A stretch of 64,000 nt of DNA from assembly GCA_029891385.1 (NCBI GenBank), contig CM057233.1, positions 11,969,460-12,033,459 on the forward strand. The letters run 5' to 3'. The notes beneath the pieces were generated by a model. The model ran no database searches. It worked only from the letters and a program-made list of their open reading frames with translations, and was not told where the DNA came from. Each line of letters begins with the position of its first letter. Position 1 is the stretch's first letter. This document shows, piece after piece, positions 1 to 11,849 of this stretch. A program made the translations under genes and the position numbers. This stretch comes from Erythroxylum novogranatense (lineage: Eukaryota; Streptophyta; Magnoliopsida; Malpighiales; Erythroxylaceae).

Positions 1-169
1 TAGCTTGTCTTCCTTTTAGTAGGGATGGGATTTTGACTGTAGGGACCTCTTTTTTGTTTTTGCTTTTTAGGGGAAGGTATGCCTCCCCTGCTGACTAGGG
101 TATGCCCCTATGACAGTGTACATACCCTATTCTTTTGATAAATATTTACCGTTTATCAAAAAAAAAAAA
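1..169 (+). mobile_element. LINE 3' end with poly-A tail (partial)
   Basis: This stretch does not belong to the gypsy pol reading frame that starts immediately after it. It ends in a run of 12 A (158-169), preceded by ATAAATATTTACCGTTTATC, which resembles the 3' ends of plant L1-type LINEs from memory. The junction interrupts the RNase H frame of the flanking minus-strand gypsy element, so it reads as a LINE inserted in plus orientation. Only the 3' untranslated end is inside the window; no reverse transcriptase is visible. A target-site duplication cannot be checked because the 5' end is off the left edge. Confidence 0.55.
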
Positions 170-1700
170 CACAATCGAGACCCTTCCTCGAAGCGTCACT
201 ATACACCGAATAGCCCTCATCACCAGAAGGCAAAATCAGCACTGGAGCACTTGTCAGCCTGTGTTTGAGCTCCTCAAAGCTCTTCTGGCATTCATCAGTC
301 CAGATAAACTTCTGATTCTTCCTCAATAGCTTGGTCATCGGAGCAGCTATCATGGAGAATCCTTTTACAAACCTCCTATAGTAACCTGCTAGACCCAGAA
401 AACTCCTCACCTCTGTCATTGTCTTGGGTACATGCCAATTCACCACTGCTTCAACTTTCCTCGGATCAACATGCACACCATCCTACGAAATCACATGCCC
501 AAGGAATGTCACCTCATGAAGCCAGAACTCACACTTGCTGAACTTGGCATAAAGTTCTCTCTCCCTTAGAGCCTGCAATACAATCCTAAGATGCTCCGCA
601 TGCTCTTCTTCACTCTTGGAATACACCAGAATGTCATCTATAAACATTATGACAAACTGATACAGAAATCCTTAAAGACCCTATTCATGAGATCCATGAA
701 AGCAGCTGGAGCATTGGTCAAGCCGAATGGCATAACCAAAAACTCATAGTGTCCATAACGAGTCCTGAATGTTGTCTTGCTCACATCAGACTCCTTGATT
801 CTGAGTTGATGATAGCCTGATCTAAGATTGATCTTGGAGAAAACCCTTGCTCCTTGCAGCTGGTCAAACAGATCATCTATCCATGGCATCGGATACTTGT
901 TCTTAATTGTCACCTTGTTGAGCCTCCGATAGTCAATACACATCCGTCATGATCCATCCTTCTTCTTGACAAACAGAACCGGTGCTCCCCAAGGAGACGA
1001 ACTCGGCCTGACATACCCCTTCTCTAACAGCTCCTCCAACTGTTCCTTAAGCTCCCTCAACTCAGCTGGAGCCATCCTGTAAGGCAATATCGAAATAGGC
1101 GCGGTTCCGGGAATCAAGTCAATGGCAAACTCGATTTCTCTCACCGGCGGCAAACCCGGTAATTCCTCTGGGAATACATCTGGAAACTCCCTCACAATCA
1201 GAAAGTCCTCTAACTTCCCTTCATTCATTTCGGCATCCACAACATGTGCCAAGAAAGCTTCACACCCCTGGCCCATCATTCTTTCAGCTAACATAGATGA
1301 AATCAGTCTTGGCGATGGTGTCTTCCTGTCCCCTCTGAAGATCACCTTCTCACCATTGCCCAAATCAAACTCTACCTCTTTCCGACCACAATCCAGCTTT
1401 GCCAGATATTTCCCCATAGTATCCATCCCCAGAATAACATCTAATCCTCGAAGGTCTAGCGGTAGTAAGTCCACTACCAATCTAGCACCATCAATGAAAA
1501 GCTCACACTGCTCATACACCTGACTGATCACCACATTCCTCCCTAGAGGAGTACTAACAAGAAAGGGCCTATCCAACGGCACAGAATTTACACCATGCAA
1601 TGCTATGTTTGCAGAAACAAAAGAATGTGTGGAACCAGAATCAATCAAAACAAATACTGCTGAATCAAGTAACTAAGCCATACCCGTGACAACCTCAGGA
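170..1700 (-). pseudogene. E2 pol: protease, reverse transcriptase, start of RNase H
   Basis: Minus-strand fragments follow one another. The aspartic protease active site reads IDSGSTHSF (about 1620-1648). The RT N-terminal region includes GYVRPSSSPWGAPVLFVKKK (near 947-1010), [29 protein letters not shown] and [13 protein letters not shown] (647-943). The catalytic FIDDILVYS follows in a shifted frame near 620-650. The RT thumb/connection with [11 protein letters not shown] and the start of RNase H ([10 protein letters not shown]) lie at 170-476. Breaks are a frameshift near 655, an in-frame stop near 483 and a break near 945. The frame ends abruptly at the LINE poly-A junction. The enzyme would copy element RNA into DNA. 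Coding is well preserved overall, so the insertion is probably young; the breaks may partly be consensus errors. Confidence 0.88.
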
Positions 1701-1848
1701 GCAGCTGCAGCTTCCTCCCTAGTCATGGCAAACACTCTTGTCGGCGCCTGACCCATTGGCCTTCTTGGAGGAATAGCCTTCCTTGCAGTCCCAGGCGCCT
1801 ACCTCGATGAATCGGCGGTTCTCACTGTTTGCACGCTTGGAGCTCAAA

Positions 1849-2292
1849 TCTGTGACCCTTCTGTTTGATTGCTCGAGGGCGATCCACGAACTTATGCCCT
1901 TTCTCTCCACATCTGAAACAGACTCCAAGAAATTTGAGACACTCTCCCTGGTGATGTGTCCCACACTGGTCATATAAGGGATTAGTGAACCAACTATTTC
2001 CTGCTCTTCCTGTGCCTCCCACATTAGAGGCTTGCCCTGATATGACCCTCACTTGCTTGTCCCTGGTAACTCCACTGCTACCCAGTTCACTCTGACTGTG
2101 AGAGCTCCTCGTGCTCCTCTCAGGCATAGGAGCACTAGCACTCTTCTTAAAAGTCTGCTCCCTTTTCTTCCTCTTCTTGTTCACTTCATTTCTGATATTC
2201 TCCAGTTTCTCATCCTGGAGAGCAGCATCCACCAATTGCTGATAGTCACAGAAATTGTGCATCAGGACTTTCTCCCTGATTCCCAAGTGAAG
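1849..2292 (-). pseudogene. E2 gag, C-terminal part with zinc knuckle
   Basis: Minus-strand reading frame beginning exactly at the E3 insertion junction. It contains the end of the capsid-like region (KVLMHNFCDYQQLVDAAL), a basic stretch rich in K and R, a serine-rich linker, and a nucleocapsid zinc knuckle read as CFRCGEKGHKFVDRP. The last Cys of the CCHC motif is replaced by Arg, which should weaken zinc binding if it is not an error. A frameshift then leads toward the protease. The N-terminal half of the same gag lies about 9.5 kb away at 11850-12535, on the other side of E3. Confidence 0.85.
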
Positions 2293-2297
2293 ACCTC
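2293..2297. repeat. Target-site duplication of E3, left copy
   Basis: ACCTC directly precedes the TGTTGGACCC terminus at 2298. The same five bases follow the other terminus at 11845-11849. An exact 5-bp duplication marks an integrase-mediated LTR-element insertion. Confidence 0.9.
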
Positions 2298-3094
2298 TGT
2301 TGGACCCCGAACTTTTGATGATAATTAGAAATATAACAATGAATATTAATGATAAAGAAATTGGTGAGACAATTTATGAATTTAAGAAAATTTGCTGAAA
2401 TTAAGAAAAATTTATGAGAAAAGAATTGTTTAGTTTAGAGGACTTTGATATTTGAATGAATTTATATGGATTATGAGAGGAAAGTGGATGAGTTGACTGA
2501 AATGAAGCTAAATAGCAAGAATTAAAGAGAAAAAGTGTGAAAATTTGAAGGATTTAGAAAGTTTGACTTTTTGGAGAGAGAATGTTTGACTTTGAGAGTT
2601 GACTTATGATTTAGGCAAAATTTGATAAAATGGTCTTCTGGAAACTTGTAGGTTATGTTAAGAGATTTTGTGGACATAAAGTTTGTAATTTTTCGATATC
2701 GGGAGTGAAAGTTATGATCGATCAAAGTTTATGTTTGATCGGGTTTGACTTTTATATTGGTTGGAACTTTGGTGAGAAATTAACCTAGTTAGAGATTAAT
2801 TGAGCTTTGATGTGCTTCATGAAAATTGAAGGATTTGTTTTGATCTTTATTTCGATATAAAGTATGAAATTTTTCGATCTCGGAATATTAAGTATGATTT
2901 TTACAAGTTTGTATAGAGGATAGTAGCTTTGACGGAAAATGGACTCCGTAGGAGTTGAATTGAGTTTTATGTTCTTCTTGGAAGATTTAGAGCTTCTCTC
3001 AAGCTTTCTATAGAGACTAAGTTTGTCAAAATCGGAGTTCGGGAGTAAAAGTTATGAATTTGGAAGTTTTAGATTTTTAAAAAAATTAATTAAG

Positions 3095-3230
3095 CATCCG
3101 TCGTCTACGGCTGACGCATCGCCGTAGCGACAGCAGCGTTCAGCCGCCGTCACTACGGCGACGCATCGCCGTAGCGATCACGAGCTTTCCTTCGCATCAC
3201 CAGGCGACGATCGCCCAGTGATCAAGCGTT
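3095..3230 (+). repeat. GC-rich hairpin cluster in E3 5' LTR
   Basis: Three imperfect hairpins lie in a GC island inside an AT-rich LTR. The clearest is CTACGGCGA-CGCA-TCGCCGTAG (about 3152-3173). A related one precedes it (CTACGGCTGA-CGCA-TCGCCGTAG), and a third follows (ATCACCAGGCGA-CGA-TCGCCCAGTGAT). The matching cluster in the right LTR is at about 8185-8315, with several small indels at CG positions. Confidence 0.75.
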
Positions 3231-4060
3231 TTCTTTGCCAAAACGACGTCGTTTTGCTCGCTCGCTTCCTCCTCCAATCCGACCTTTGTTCACTATTTTG
3301 CTTATATCTTTTCCGTCCGACATCCGATTGAGTTGATTCTTTTTGCGTTGGATTCCTAAGACAATGAATTTCATTTTATAAGAAATTTGTGAACTTTTGA
3401 GATTAAATTAATGGTGATTAATTTAATCAAATTGAGTCGGGAAAGTTTCCGAGCAGGATTCAGTGTTTTGTGAAATTCGGGATCTGTAGAGATCCGATTG
3501 AAGCGATTCTTAAGGCAAAATAAAGATAAGACAAGGGGCTACAAATCATATGAAGACATGAAATGTCAATTTTGCCCTTAGGACTTTTAATTTTTGAATT
3601 TAAGTTCGGATTGGGGTGTAATTTTTGGATTGGGAACACCTGTGAGTAATTTGAGTATAACTTTTGATCTGGGAATCGAAATGAGACGATTCTTGTTTTG
3701 AATTAAACTAGAGACATAAGGATACAATTGTTATGAAGACATTGAGTTTCAATTCTGGGATTAAGAATGTGAATTTTGGGACTGAAATAATCGTACATAA
3801 GAAATGTGTTAGAATATGGATTTTCCCGCACTGTTTCGCACATAACTTTTGATGTAGTGCTCGGAATTGAGCGCGGTCAGTGGCGTTGGATTCGTATGAG
3901 TGAGAGGAACATTTCTCGAGAAGGAAGTTTTGACAAATTCCTTCAAATCGATAGTGCGAATCAAACCGCAAGTAAGCGTAACTTTAAGTTTTAAATGAAG
4001 GACAATTTGGTCATTTGACCATCAATTAATGAAACACAAGGTAGAGATGTCGTTTTGGCT

Positions 4061-4069
4061 TATTAAAAG
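4061..4069 (+). promoter_or_regulatory. Candidate TATA box of E3 5' LTR
   Basis: TATTAAAAG lies about 25 bases upstream of an AG-rich, leader-like stretch; the same motif is at 9144-9152 in the right LTR. The sister LTR E6 has a stronger TATAAAAG at the equivalent place (36277-36284, minus). Start-site position is inferred only. Confidence 0.4.
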
Positions 4070-4285
4070 CCACGGAAGTGGCTGGAGAAGTCTGGAAAAT
4101 TTTAGAAGAAAGAAGAAGAAATAAGAAGAGAGAGTTTGGTGAGAGAAAGCGAAAGAAAAGAGAGAGAAATCTAGTTTTGGAAGTTTAAGAGTTTTAAAAC
4201 TTGTTTTGAGTAGATTTCATGGAAGAAGGATGAAAGAAGGTGGAAACTCCTCTAAGGCTCTGGAAATCCAAGTTTGAAGGAGAAA

Positions 4286-4294
4286 TAGGTAAGG
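4286..4294 (+). promoter_or_regulatory. Candidate 5' splice site inside E3 LTR
   Basis: AATAG|GTAAGG matches the plant donor consensus, with GT at 4289-4290. It sits about 220 bases after the TATA-like box and after the AG-rich leader. The right LTR keeps GTAAGG (GT at 9379-9380). Confidence 0.45.
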
Positions 4295-5229
4295 AAAAAA
4301 TTTGGATTTTGAGTTTTGGTTAAGTTTTTGGTTTAGAATCATTAAAAATGATGTGGGTTTACTACTTCCATGATCAATTTTAGAGAATACATGTTGAAAT
4401 CGATTTAATTTTGGGGAAAAATTTAATCGGGATTATGCCCAATTTTAGAAGTTGGGGTTTTTGAAAATTTATGGCTTAGAATTATAGAAAATATGATGAA
4501 TTGATGATATATGAAATCAATTTCGAAGAATTTGTATTTTATGATATTGAATTGGGATAAATTGGTTAGGCCAATTTTAAGATTTGGGAATTTTTGAAAT
4601 TGAGGATTTAAATAGTTTGGAATTAATGTGAATTGATGAATTGTGAGATTAATTTTGAAGAAATTATGTTTTATGAGATTGAATTTGGGTGTATTGGTTT
4701 AGGCCAATTTTAAAAATTGGGGATTTTCAAAATTGGAGTTTGAAATAGCTTGGAGTTATGATAGTTATGTTTTTCCTATGGTTGAGTTTGAGAATTATGC
4801 AAATTATGATGATGAATTTGGATGTTATTGGCTTAGGAATTTTAAATTGAAGAAAGAAGAAGGAATTTGGAGAATTGACTATTTGGATAAGCTTAGCGTC
4901 ATTTCGAGTGGGTAGCATATTTATATTTTGATTTATAAGTTAAATATTACTTTTGAAAATTTGAGAAAATGAAAGAAAAGATTTTCGTACTTTGTTTATT
5001 TACGAATGATTTTTGGAAAATTATTACAAGCGTAAATTCATTGCTTTAAATGATTTGATAAACCGATAAAATTCGAAAATGCATTTGTTGTGTATGCATT
5101 GAATGATTTGATTTCGAAATTAGAATTGAATGATGAATTGATCAAATTGTATGCTTTATGTGAATGTGTGGAAAATTAAGAAATTGAAAAGTGCCTTGAG
5201 CAATCCGACTTTTCGTTTTCGATTATGTG

Positions 5230-5460
5230 TTATGTGAGTTTGGTAGGTCCTTGGTGAGTCAGTATTTGTCTCTATGTGTATAGCCTTCTCCAGGTGCCCG
5301 CTAGTGACACGAGACTCGATTCGGACTCCTTCACGGCTACTTTGGACCGCAATGCGGAAAGTGTAATGCGTTCGTTTCACGACTGCAGGACATTATCTTG
5401 GGCTATGCGATCGCTCTGCTTGGACCTAGCTGGACCATTACGATATGTTATGTGTTTTGA
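5230..5460 (+). repeat. Conserved LTR block (GCTTCTCC-type) in E3
   Basis: This segment is the reverse complement of a ~150-base block present in the LTRs of E2 (13300-13490), E6 (35140-35330) and E7 (42225-42385). Those read GGCGGGAGAAGC on the plus strand, with AACCCA about 60-70 bases later. The second E3 copy is at about 10310-10530. Both E3 copies carry indels at CG sites. Confidence 0.6.
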
Positions 5461-6439
5461 TTTGTTTCTATGTTCGCATTCATGTTTATAAAGTGAGAAA
5501 TGAAAATTGAAATTAGGTTGCATTCATATTTATGAAGAATTGAGAATTTTGAAAAATGAGAAAAATGAGATTTTATGAGAAGTTTGGGAAAATTGGAAAG
5601 AGTGTGAGAGAAATATTCCAAAGTTAAAAGTTTGAAATATTAGCCCTTTTGGCAAAAGTTTATAAAGAAATATTTTACGCTTATTTATCGGTTTATAAAT
5701 GTGCTATCCACGAGCTTAGAGCTCACCCCCCTTTCATCCCCATCTCCGTGTTTGAGCGGAGATCGGATGAAAGAATGTGAAGACATCGGTTTCGACATAT
5801 GTGTCAATTAGATTTTGTGTATTTTGGATTTTGAGTATGGATCATTTGTGGTTTAAGAAAGGTTTGAAAGAAAATGTATTTGTGTATAAAGTTAAGTATT
5901 GTGAATGATTGTGAAATTTGTATAGGAAATTATGGAGAATTTGAGAACATATTGTATGGTTGATTTGGGAATTTGTATAAATTTGAGATATATATTGATT
6001 TTGAATTATGAGATTGGTATATTGATTTGAGAAATATGGAAGTATTAGTTTTAGGTTTGTGTTTTACTTTGGTGTTAGGATTAGGACGGGAGAGTCCGAT
6101 GATTACGATATTACGATTAGGGATTATAGAAGTGTATTTTGCCTTTGTAGGAAATTTTGGGTTAGGATAAAGGCAAGTTATCTTCACGAAATTTTGGTAA
6201 AAAAATTTGGATAAAAGTGAGATTTTGGATATGTATAAGTGTATATAAGAGTTTGAGAAATTTGAGATTGGTATGGATTTATATCAGATTATGTACGACT
6301 GTATGGATTTAAGATGATTGGTATATGATTGAGTAACGAGAAAAGAAATGAGAATAAGAAAAGAAAAAAAAATCATAACGGATTTTGGAACGTCTTAGGA
6401 TTCCCAACGCGATTATGTTCATTCGATAAGTTTTCTTTG

Positions 6440-6740
6440 ATTATTGTTTCCGGATGTCGGATGTGTCTGCTTTGATTTTGTTTCGCTTTGCAATCTGTTC
6501 GTTTGATTCGATTAGTATTTGCTTCCGCTTGCATTTGCTTCCGCTTCGCTACTATTCGATTCGTTTCGATGTGCTTCCGTTTCGATTCTGTATTCGATTC
6601 GCGTTTCGTTTTGCTTCGGTATTCTGTATATCATTTCGCTTCGAAATCTGTTGGTTTGGTTCGATTAGTTATTGTTTCCGTTTTCATTCGATTCCGTTTT
6701 CTCCGTTCACATTCGTTTTGGTTGGGATCCGGTTCCGGAT
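6440..6740 (+). repeat. TTCG-rich low-complexity tract in E3 U5
   Basis: A strand-asymmetric stretch is dominated by TTTCG, TTCG and CTTCCG words, repeated at 11530-11820 in the right LTR. E6 has the reverse-complement equivalent near 33900-34200. Long F/R/S-rich open frames here result from this composition and are not called as genes. Confidence 0.7.
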
Positions 6741-6754
6741 CGGTCCCAACATTT

Positions 6755-6767
6755 ATAGTATCGAGCC
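6755..6767 (+). other. Degenerate primer-binding site of E3
   Basis: Immediately after the left LTR, TATAGTATCGAGCC resembles TGGTATCAGAGCC, the complement of the initiator tRNA-Met 3' end, with a missing base at a CpG-like position. Its place next to the LTR edge supports the call. Confidence 0.6.
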
Positions 6768-7361
6768 CGATAATATGATCTTACTTGGGCGTATGAGTAT
6801 AAATAAGGAATTGATCTGAGTTTGTAAAGATAAAAGTGAATTTGTGAGAGTGTGCTAGGTGGTCATTTGATTTTGATGAAAGAAATATGATGGTCTTTAG
6901 AATTTGAAATTGATGTGCATGACTATTTGCGAATTCAAATGATTGGTTTGATTTGAGTGTTAAGAATATGTTTGATTTTGAATGTGTTGAGGAAAATAAG
7001 ATTAGAACTTGAGAAATTGTGATGAATTGATATAGATGAAAGAATGATGACATAATGATGATTAAACCATATTAGGGTTCCTTAAGAAATGGACCATTAA
7101 TTTGTGCCCATATATGAAGAAATAATGAGTTATAGATATAGTGTTTTGATATGATATGAGTGATATATGATTTAAGGAAGTGAAAACTTTGAAGAGATTG
7201 AGAATATGTATGAAGAGTAAAAGTGATGAAAAAGAAATTGATTATGAGTTGTGGAAAGAAATTAGTAAGAAAGTGTTTGATGATCATTGTTTAGAAAGAA
7301 ATTTATGCAAGAATGAGTTCTTGGAGTTTAAGTAAGAGTGAATTTAGGACGAAATTCTTTT
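6768..7361 (+). other. E3 internal spacer, no gene found
   Basis: About 590 AT-rich bases between PBS and purine tract contain no recognisable gag, protease, RT or integrase fragment in any frame. The last part (GGACGAAATTC, 7348-7358) matches the pre-PPT block of E4 and E5. Confidence 0.75.
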
Positions 7362-7374
7362 AAGAGGGGAGAAA
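7362..7374 (+). other. Polypurine tract of E3
   Basis: AAGAGGGGAGAAA directly precedes the TGTTGGACCC start of the right LTR, as expected for the plus-strand primer. It fixes the element in plus orientation. Confidence 0.85.
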
Positions 7375-10300
7375 TGTTGGACCCGAACTTTTGATGATAA
7401 TTAGAAATATAACAATGAATATTAATGATAAAGAAATTGGTGAGACAATTTATGAATTTAAGAAAATTTTTGAAATTAAGAAAATTTATGAGAAAAGAAT
7501 TGTTTAGTTTAGAGGACTTTGATATTTGAATGAATTTATATGGATTATGAGAGGAAAGTGGATGAGTTGACTGAAATGAAGCTAAATAGCAAGAATTAAA
7601 GAAAAAAAGTGTGAAAATTTGAAGGATTTAGAAAGTTTGACTTTTTGGAGAGAGAATGTTTGACTTTGAGAGTTGACTTATGATTTAGGCAAAATTTGAT
7701 AAAATGGTCTTCTGGAAACTTGTAGGTTATGTTAAGAGATTTTTGTGGACATAAAGTTTGTAATTTTTCGATATCGGGAGTGAAAGTTATGATCAGTCAA
7801 AGTTTATGTTTGGTTGGGTTTGACTTTTATATTGGTTGGAACTTTGACTGAGAAATTAACCTAGTTAGAGGTTAATTGAGCTTTGATGTGCTTCATGAAA
7901 ATTGAAGGATTTGTTTTGATCTTTATTTCGATATAAAGTATGAAATTTTTCGATCTCGGAATATTAAGTATGATTTTTACAAGTTTGTATAGAGGATAGT
8001 AGCTTTGACCGGAAAATGGACTCCCGTAGGAGTTGAATTGAGTTTTATATTCTTCTTGGAAGATTTAGAGCTTCTCTCAAGCTTTCTATAGAGACTAAGT
8101 TTGTCAAAATCGGAGTTCGGGAGTAAAAGTTATGAATTTCGGAAGTTTTAGATTTTAAAAAAAAAAATTAATTAATTAATTAAGCATCCCGTCACTACTG
8201 ACGATCGCCGTAGCGACGGCGAGCGCTCAACCGCCGTCACTCTGGCGACGCATCGCCAGTAGCGATGCGACTTTCAACTCGCATCACCAGGCGACGCGTC
8301 GCCACGGTGATCAAGCGTTTTCCTTGCTCAAACAGCGTCGTTTTGCTCCTCGCTTCCTCCTCCAATCCGACCTTTGTTCACTATTTTCTTATATCTTTCC
8401 GTCCGACATCCGATTGAGTTGATTCTTTTTGCGTTGGATTCCTAAGACAATGAATTTCATTTTATAGAAATTTGTGAACTTTTGAGATTAAATTAATGGT
8501 GATTAATTTAATCAAAGTGAGTAGGGAAATTTTCTGAGCAGGATTCAGTGTTTTGTGAAATTCGGGATCTGTAGAGATCCGATTGAAGTGATTCTTGAGG
8601 CAAAATAAAGATAAGACAAGGGGCTACAAATCATATGAAGACATGAAATGTCAATTTTGCCCTTAGGACTTTTAATTTTTGAATTTAAGTTCGGATTGGG
8701 GTGTAATTTTTGGATTGGGAACACCTGTGAGTAATTTGAGTATAACTTTTGATCTGGGAATCGAAATGAGACAATTCTTGTTTTGAATTAAACTAGAAAC
8801 ATAAGGATACAATTGTTATGAAGACATTGAGTTTCAATTCTGGGATTAAGAATGTGAATTTTGGGACTGAAATAATCGTACATAAGAAATGTGTTAGAAT
8901 ATGGATTTTCCAAGACCTTTTCAAGACATAACTTTTGATGTAGTGCTCGAATTGAGCGCGGTCAGTGGCGTTGGATTCGTATGAGTGAGAGGAACATTTC
9001 TAGAAGGAAGTTTTGACAAATTCCTTCAAATCGATAGTGCGAATCAAACCGCAAGTAAGCGTAACTTTAAGTTTTAAATGAAGGACAATTTGGTCATTTG
9101 ACCATCAATTAATGAAACACAAGGTAGAGATGTCGTTTTGGCTTATTAAAAGCCACGGAAGTGGCTGGAGAAGTCTGGAAAATTTTAGAAGAAAGAAGAA
9201 GAAATAAGAAGAGAGAGTTTCGGGTGTGAGAAAACGAAAGAGAGAAAAGAGAGAGAAATCTAGTTTTCGGAAGTTTAAGAGTTTTAAAACTTGTTTTGAG
9301 TAGATTTCATGGAAGAAGGATGAAAGAAGGTGGAAACTCCCTCTAAGGCTCTGGAAATCCAAGTTTGAAGGAGAAATAGTAAGGAAAAAATTTGGATTTT
9401 GAGTTTTGGTTAAGTTTTGGTTTAGAATCATTAAAAATGATGTGGGTTTACTACTTCCATGATCAATTTTAGAGAATACATGTTGAAATCGATTTAATTT
9501 TGGGAAAAATTTAATCAGGATTATGCCCAATTTTAGAAGTTGGGGTTTTTGAAAATTTATGGCTTAGAATTATAGAAAATATGATGAATTGATGATATAT
9601 GAAATCAATTTCGAAGAATTTGTATTTTATGGTATTGAATTGGGATAAATTGGTTTAGGCCAATTTTAAGATTTGGGAATTTTTGAAATTGAGGATTTAA
9701 ATAGTTTGGAATTAATGTGAATTGATGAATTGTGAGATTAATTTTGAAGAAATTATGTTTTATGAGATTGAATTTGGGTGTATTGGTTTAGGCCAATTTT
9801 GAAAATTGGGGATTTTCAAAATTGGAGTTTGAAATAGCTTGGAGTTATGATAGTTATGTTTTTCCTATGGTTGAGTTTGAGAATTATGCAAATTATGATG
9901 ATGAATTTGGATGTTATTGGCTTAGGAATTTTAAATTGAAGAAAGAAGAAGGAATTTGGAGAATTGACTATTTGGATAAGCTTAGCGTCATTTCGAAGTG
10001 GGTAGCATATTTATATTTTGATTTATAAGTTAAATATTACTTTTCGAAAATTTGAGAAAATGAAAGAAAAGATTTTCGTACTTTGTTTATTTCTGAATGA
10101 TTTTTGGAAAATTATTACAAGCGTAAATTCATTGCTTTAAATGATTTGATAAAGCGATAGAAATTCGAAAAATGCATTTGTTGTGTATGCATTGAATGAT
10201 TTGATTTCGAAATTAGAATTGAATGATGAATTGATCAAATTGTATGCTTTATGTGAATGTGTGGAAAATTAAGAAATTGAAAAGTGCCTTGAAGCAATCC

Positions 10301-11844
10301 GACTTTTCGTTTTCGATTATGTGTTATGTGAGTTTGGTAGGTCCCTTGGTGAGTCATTGTCTCTATGTGTATAGCCTTCTCCAGTGCTGCCCGCTAGGTA
10401 CGGAGACTCCGTTCGGACTCCTTCACGGCTACTTGGACCGCAATGCGGAAAGTGTAATACGTTCATTCACGATCGCTGCAGACCATTATGCGGGGGCATG
10501 CGAGACGCTCTGCTTGGACTAGCTGACCATTCGATATGTTATGTGTTTTGATTTGTTTCTATATTCGCATTCATGTTTATAAAGTGAGAAATGAAAATTG
10601 AAATTAGGTTGCATTCATATTTATGAAGAATTGAGAATTTTGAAAATGAGAAAATGAGATTTTTATGAGAAGTTTGGGAAAATTGAAAGAGTGTGAGAGA
10701 AATATTCCAAAGTTAAAAGTTTGAAATATTAGCCCTTTGGCAAAAGTTTATAAAGAAATGTTTTTCGCTTATTTATCGGTTTATAAATGTGCTATCCACG
10801 AGCTTCCGAGCTCACCCCCCTTTCATCCCCATCTCCGTGTTTCGACGGAGATCGGATGAAAGAATGTGAAGACATCGGTTTGACATATGTGTCAATTAGA
10901 TTTTGTGTATTTTGGATTTTGAGTATGGATCTGTTTGTGGTTTAAGAAAGGTTTGAAAGAAAATGTATTTGTGTATAAAGTTAAGTATTGTGAATGATTG
11001 TGAAATTTGTATAGGAAATTATGGAGAATTTGAGAACATATTGTATGGTTGATTTGGGAATTTGTATAAATTTGAGATATATATTGATTTTGAATTATGA
11101 GATTGGTATATTGATTTGAGAAATATGGAAGTATTAGTTTTAGGTTTGTGTTTACTTTGGTGTTAGGATTCGGACGGGAGAGTCCGATGATTACGATATT
11201 ACGATTAGGGATTATAGAAGTGTATTTTGCCTTTGTAGGAAATTTTGGGTTAGGATAAAGGCGTAGTTATCTTTGCGAAATTTTGGTAAAAAAAAAATTT
11301 GGATAAAAGTGAGATTTTGGATATGTATAAGTGTATATAAGAGTTTGAGAAATTTGAGATTGGTATGGATTTATATCAGATTATGTACGACTGTATGGAT
11401 TTAAGATGATTGGTATATGATTGAGTAACGAGAAAAGAAATGAGAATAAGAAAAGAAAAAAATTCATATGATTTTGGAACGTCTTAGGATTCCCAACGCG
11501 ATTATGTTCATTCGATAAGTTTTCTTTGATTATTGTTTCCGGATGTCGGATGTGTCTGCTTTGATTTTGTTTCGCTTTGCAATCTGTTCGTTTGATTCGA
11601 TTAGTATTTGCTTCCGCTTGCATTTGCTTCCGCTTCGCTACTATTCGATTCGTTTCGATGTGCTTCCGTTTCGATTCTGTATTCGATTCGCGTTTCGTTT
11701 TGCTTCGGTATTCTGTATATCATTTCGCTTCGAAATCTGTTGGTTTGGTTCGATTAGTTATTGTTTCCGTTTTCATTCGATTCCGTTTTCTCCGTTCACA
11801 TTCGTTTTTCGGTTGGGATCCGGTTCCCGGATCGGGTCCCAACA
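7375..11844 (+). repeat. E3 right (3') LTR
   Basis: Near-identical repeat of 2298-6751, starting right after the polypurine tract and ending GGGTCCCAACA followed by the ACCTC duplication. Differences from the left copy are concentrated at CG dinucleotides and homopolymers. The GAGCT-TCCG-AGCTC hairpin is at 10800-10813. Confidence 0.92.
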
Positions 11845-11849
11845 ACCTC
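11845..11849. repeat. Target-site duplication of E3, right copy
   Basis: ACCTC, identical to 2293-2297. The E2 gag frame resumes here on the minus strand. Confidence 0.9.

Larger units (their letters stand above)
2298..6751 (+). repeat. E3 left (5') LTR
   Basis: Starts TGTTGGACCC and ends GATCGGTCCCAACA. In order it holds degenerate repeats with an AAGTTATGA core (2600-3065), GC-rich hairpins (3095-3230), the block TCCGTCCGACATCCGATTG (near 3315), a TATA-like box (4061-4069), an AG-rich leader, a GTAAGG donor (4289), the GCTTCTCC-type block (5270-5460), a GAGCT hairpin (5712-5724), and a TTCG-rich U5 (6440-6740). No credible protein is encoded: the longest frames are low complexity or simply duplicated in both LTRs. 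Confidence 0.92.
2298..11844 (+). mobile_element. E3: non-autonomous long-LTR element (LARD-like)
   Basis: Two direct repeats of 4454 bp (2298-6751) and 4470 bp (7375-11844) flank only 623 bp. Termini are TGTTGGACCC and GGGTCCCAACA. The element interrupts E2 gag and is bounded by ACCTC duplications. The internal segment has a degenerate tRNA-Met PBS at its left end and a purine tract at its right end but no gag or pol, so any movement must have relied on proteins supplied by a relative. The pre-PPT block GGACGAAATTC also occurs in E4 and E5, suggesting descent from a Tekay-like chromovirus. The solo LTR at 33886-38108 belongs to the same or a sister family. Confidence 0.92.

Noticed and set aside
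1122..1523. A 133-aa plus-strand frame antisense to E2 protease/RT
   Set aside because: Shadow of the minus-strand pol frame.
4733..4915. A 60-aa open frame (MEFEIAWSYDSYVF...) repeated almost identically at 9822-10028
   Set aside because: Both copies lie at the same place in the two LTRs of E3; identity follows from LTR duplication, and no homology or coding signature was recognised.
6454..6819. A 121-aa Phe/Arg/Ser-rich frame, repeated at 11543-11902
   Set aside because: It lies in the TTCG-rich U5 tract, where low complexity keeps frames open by chance.
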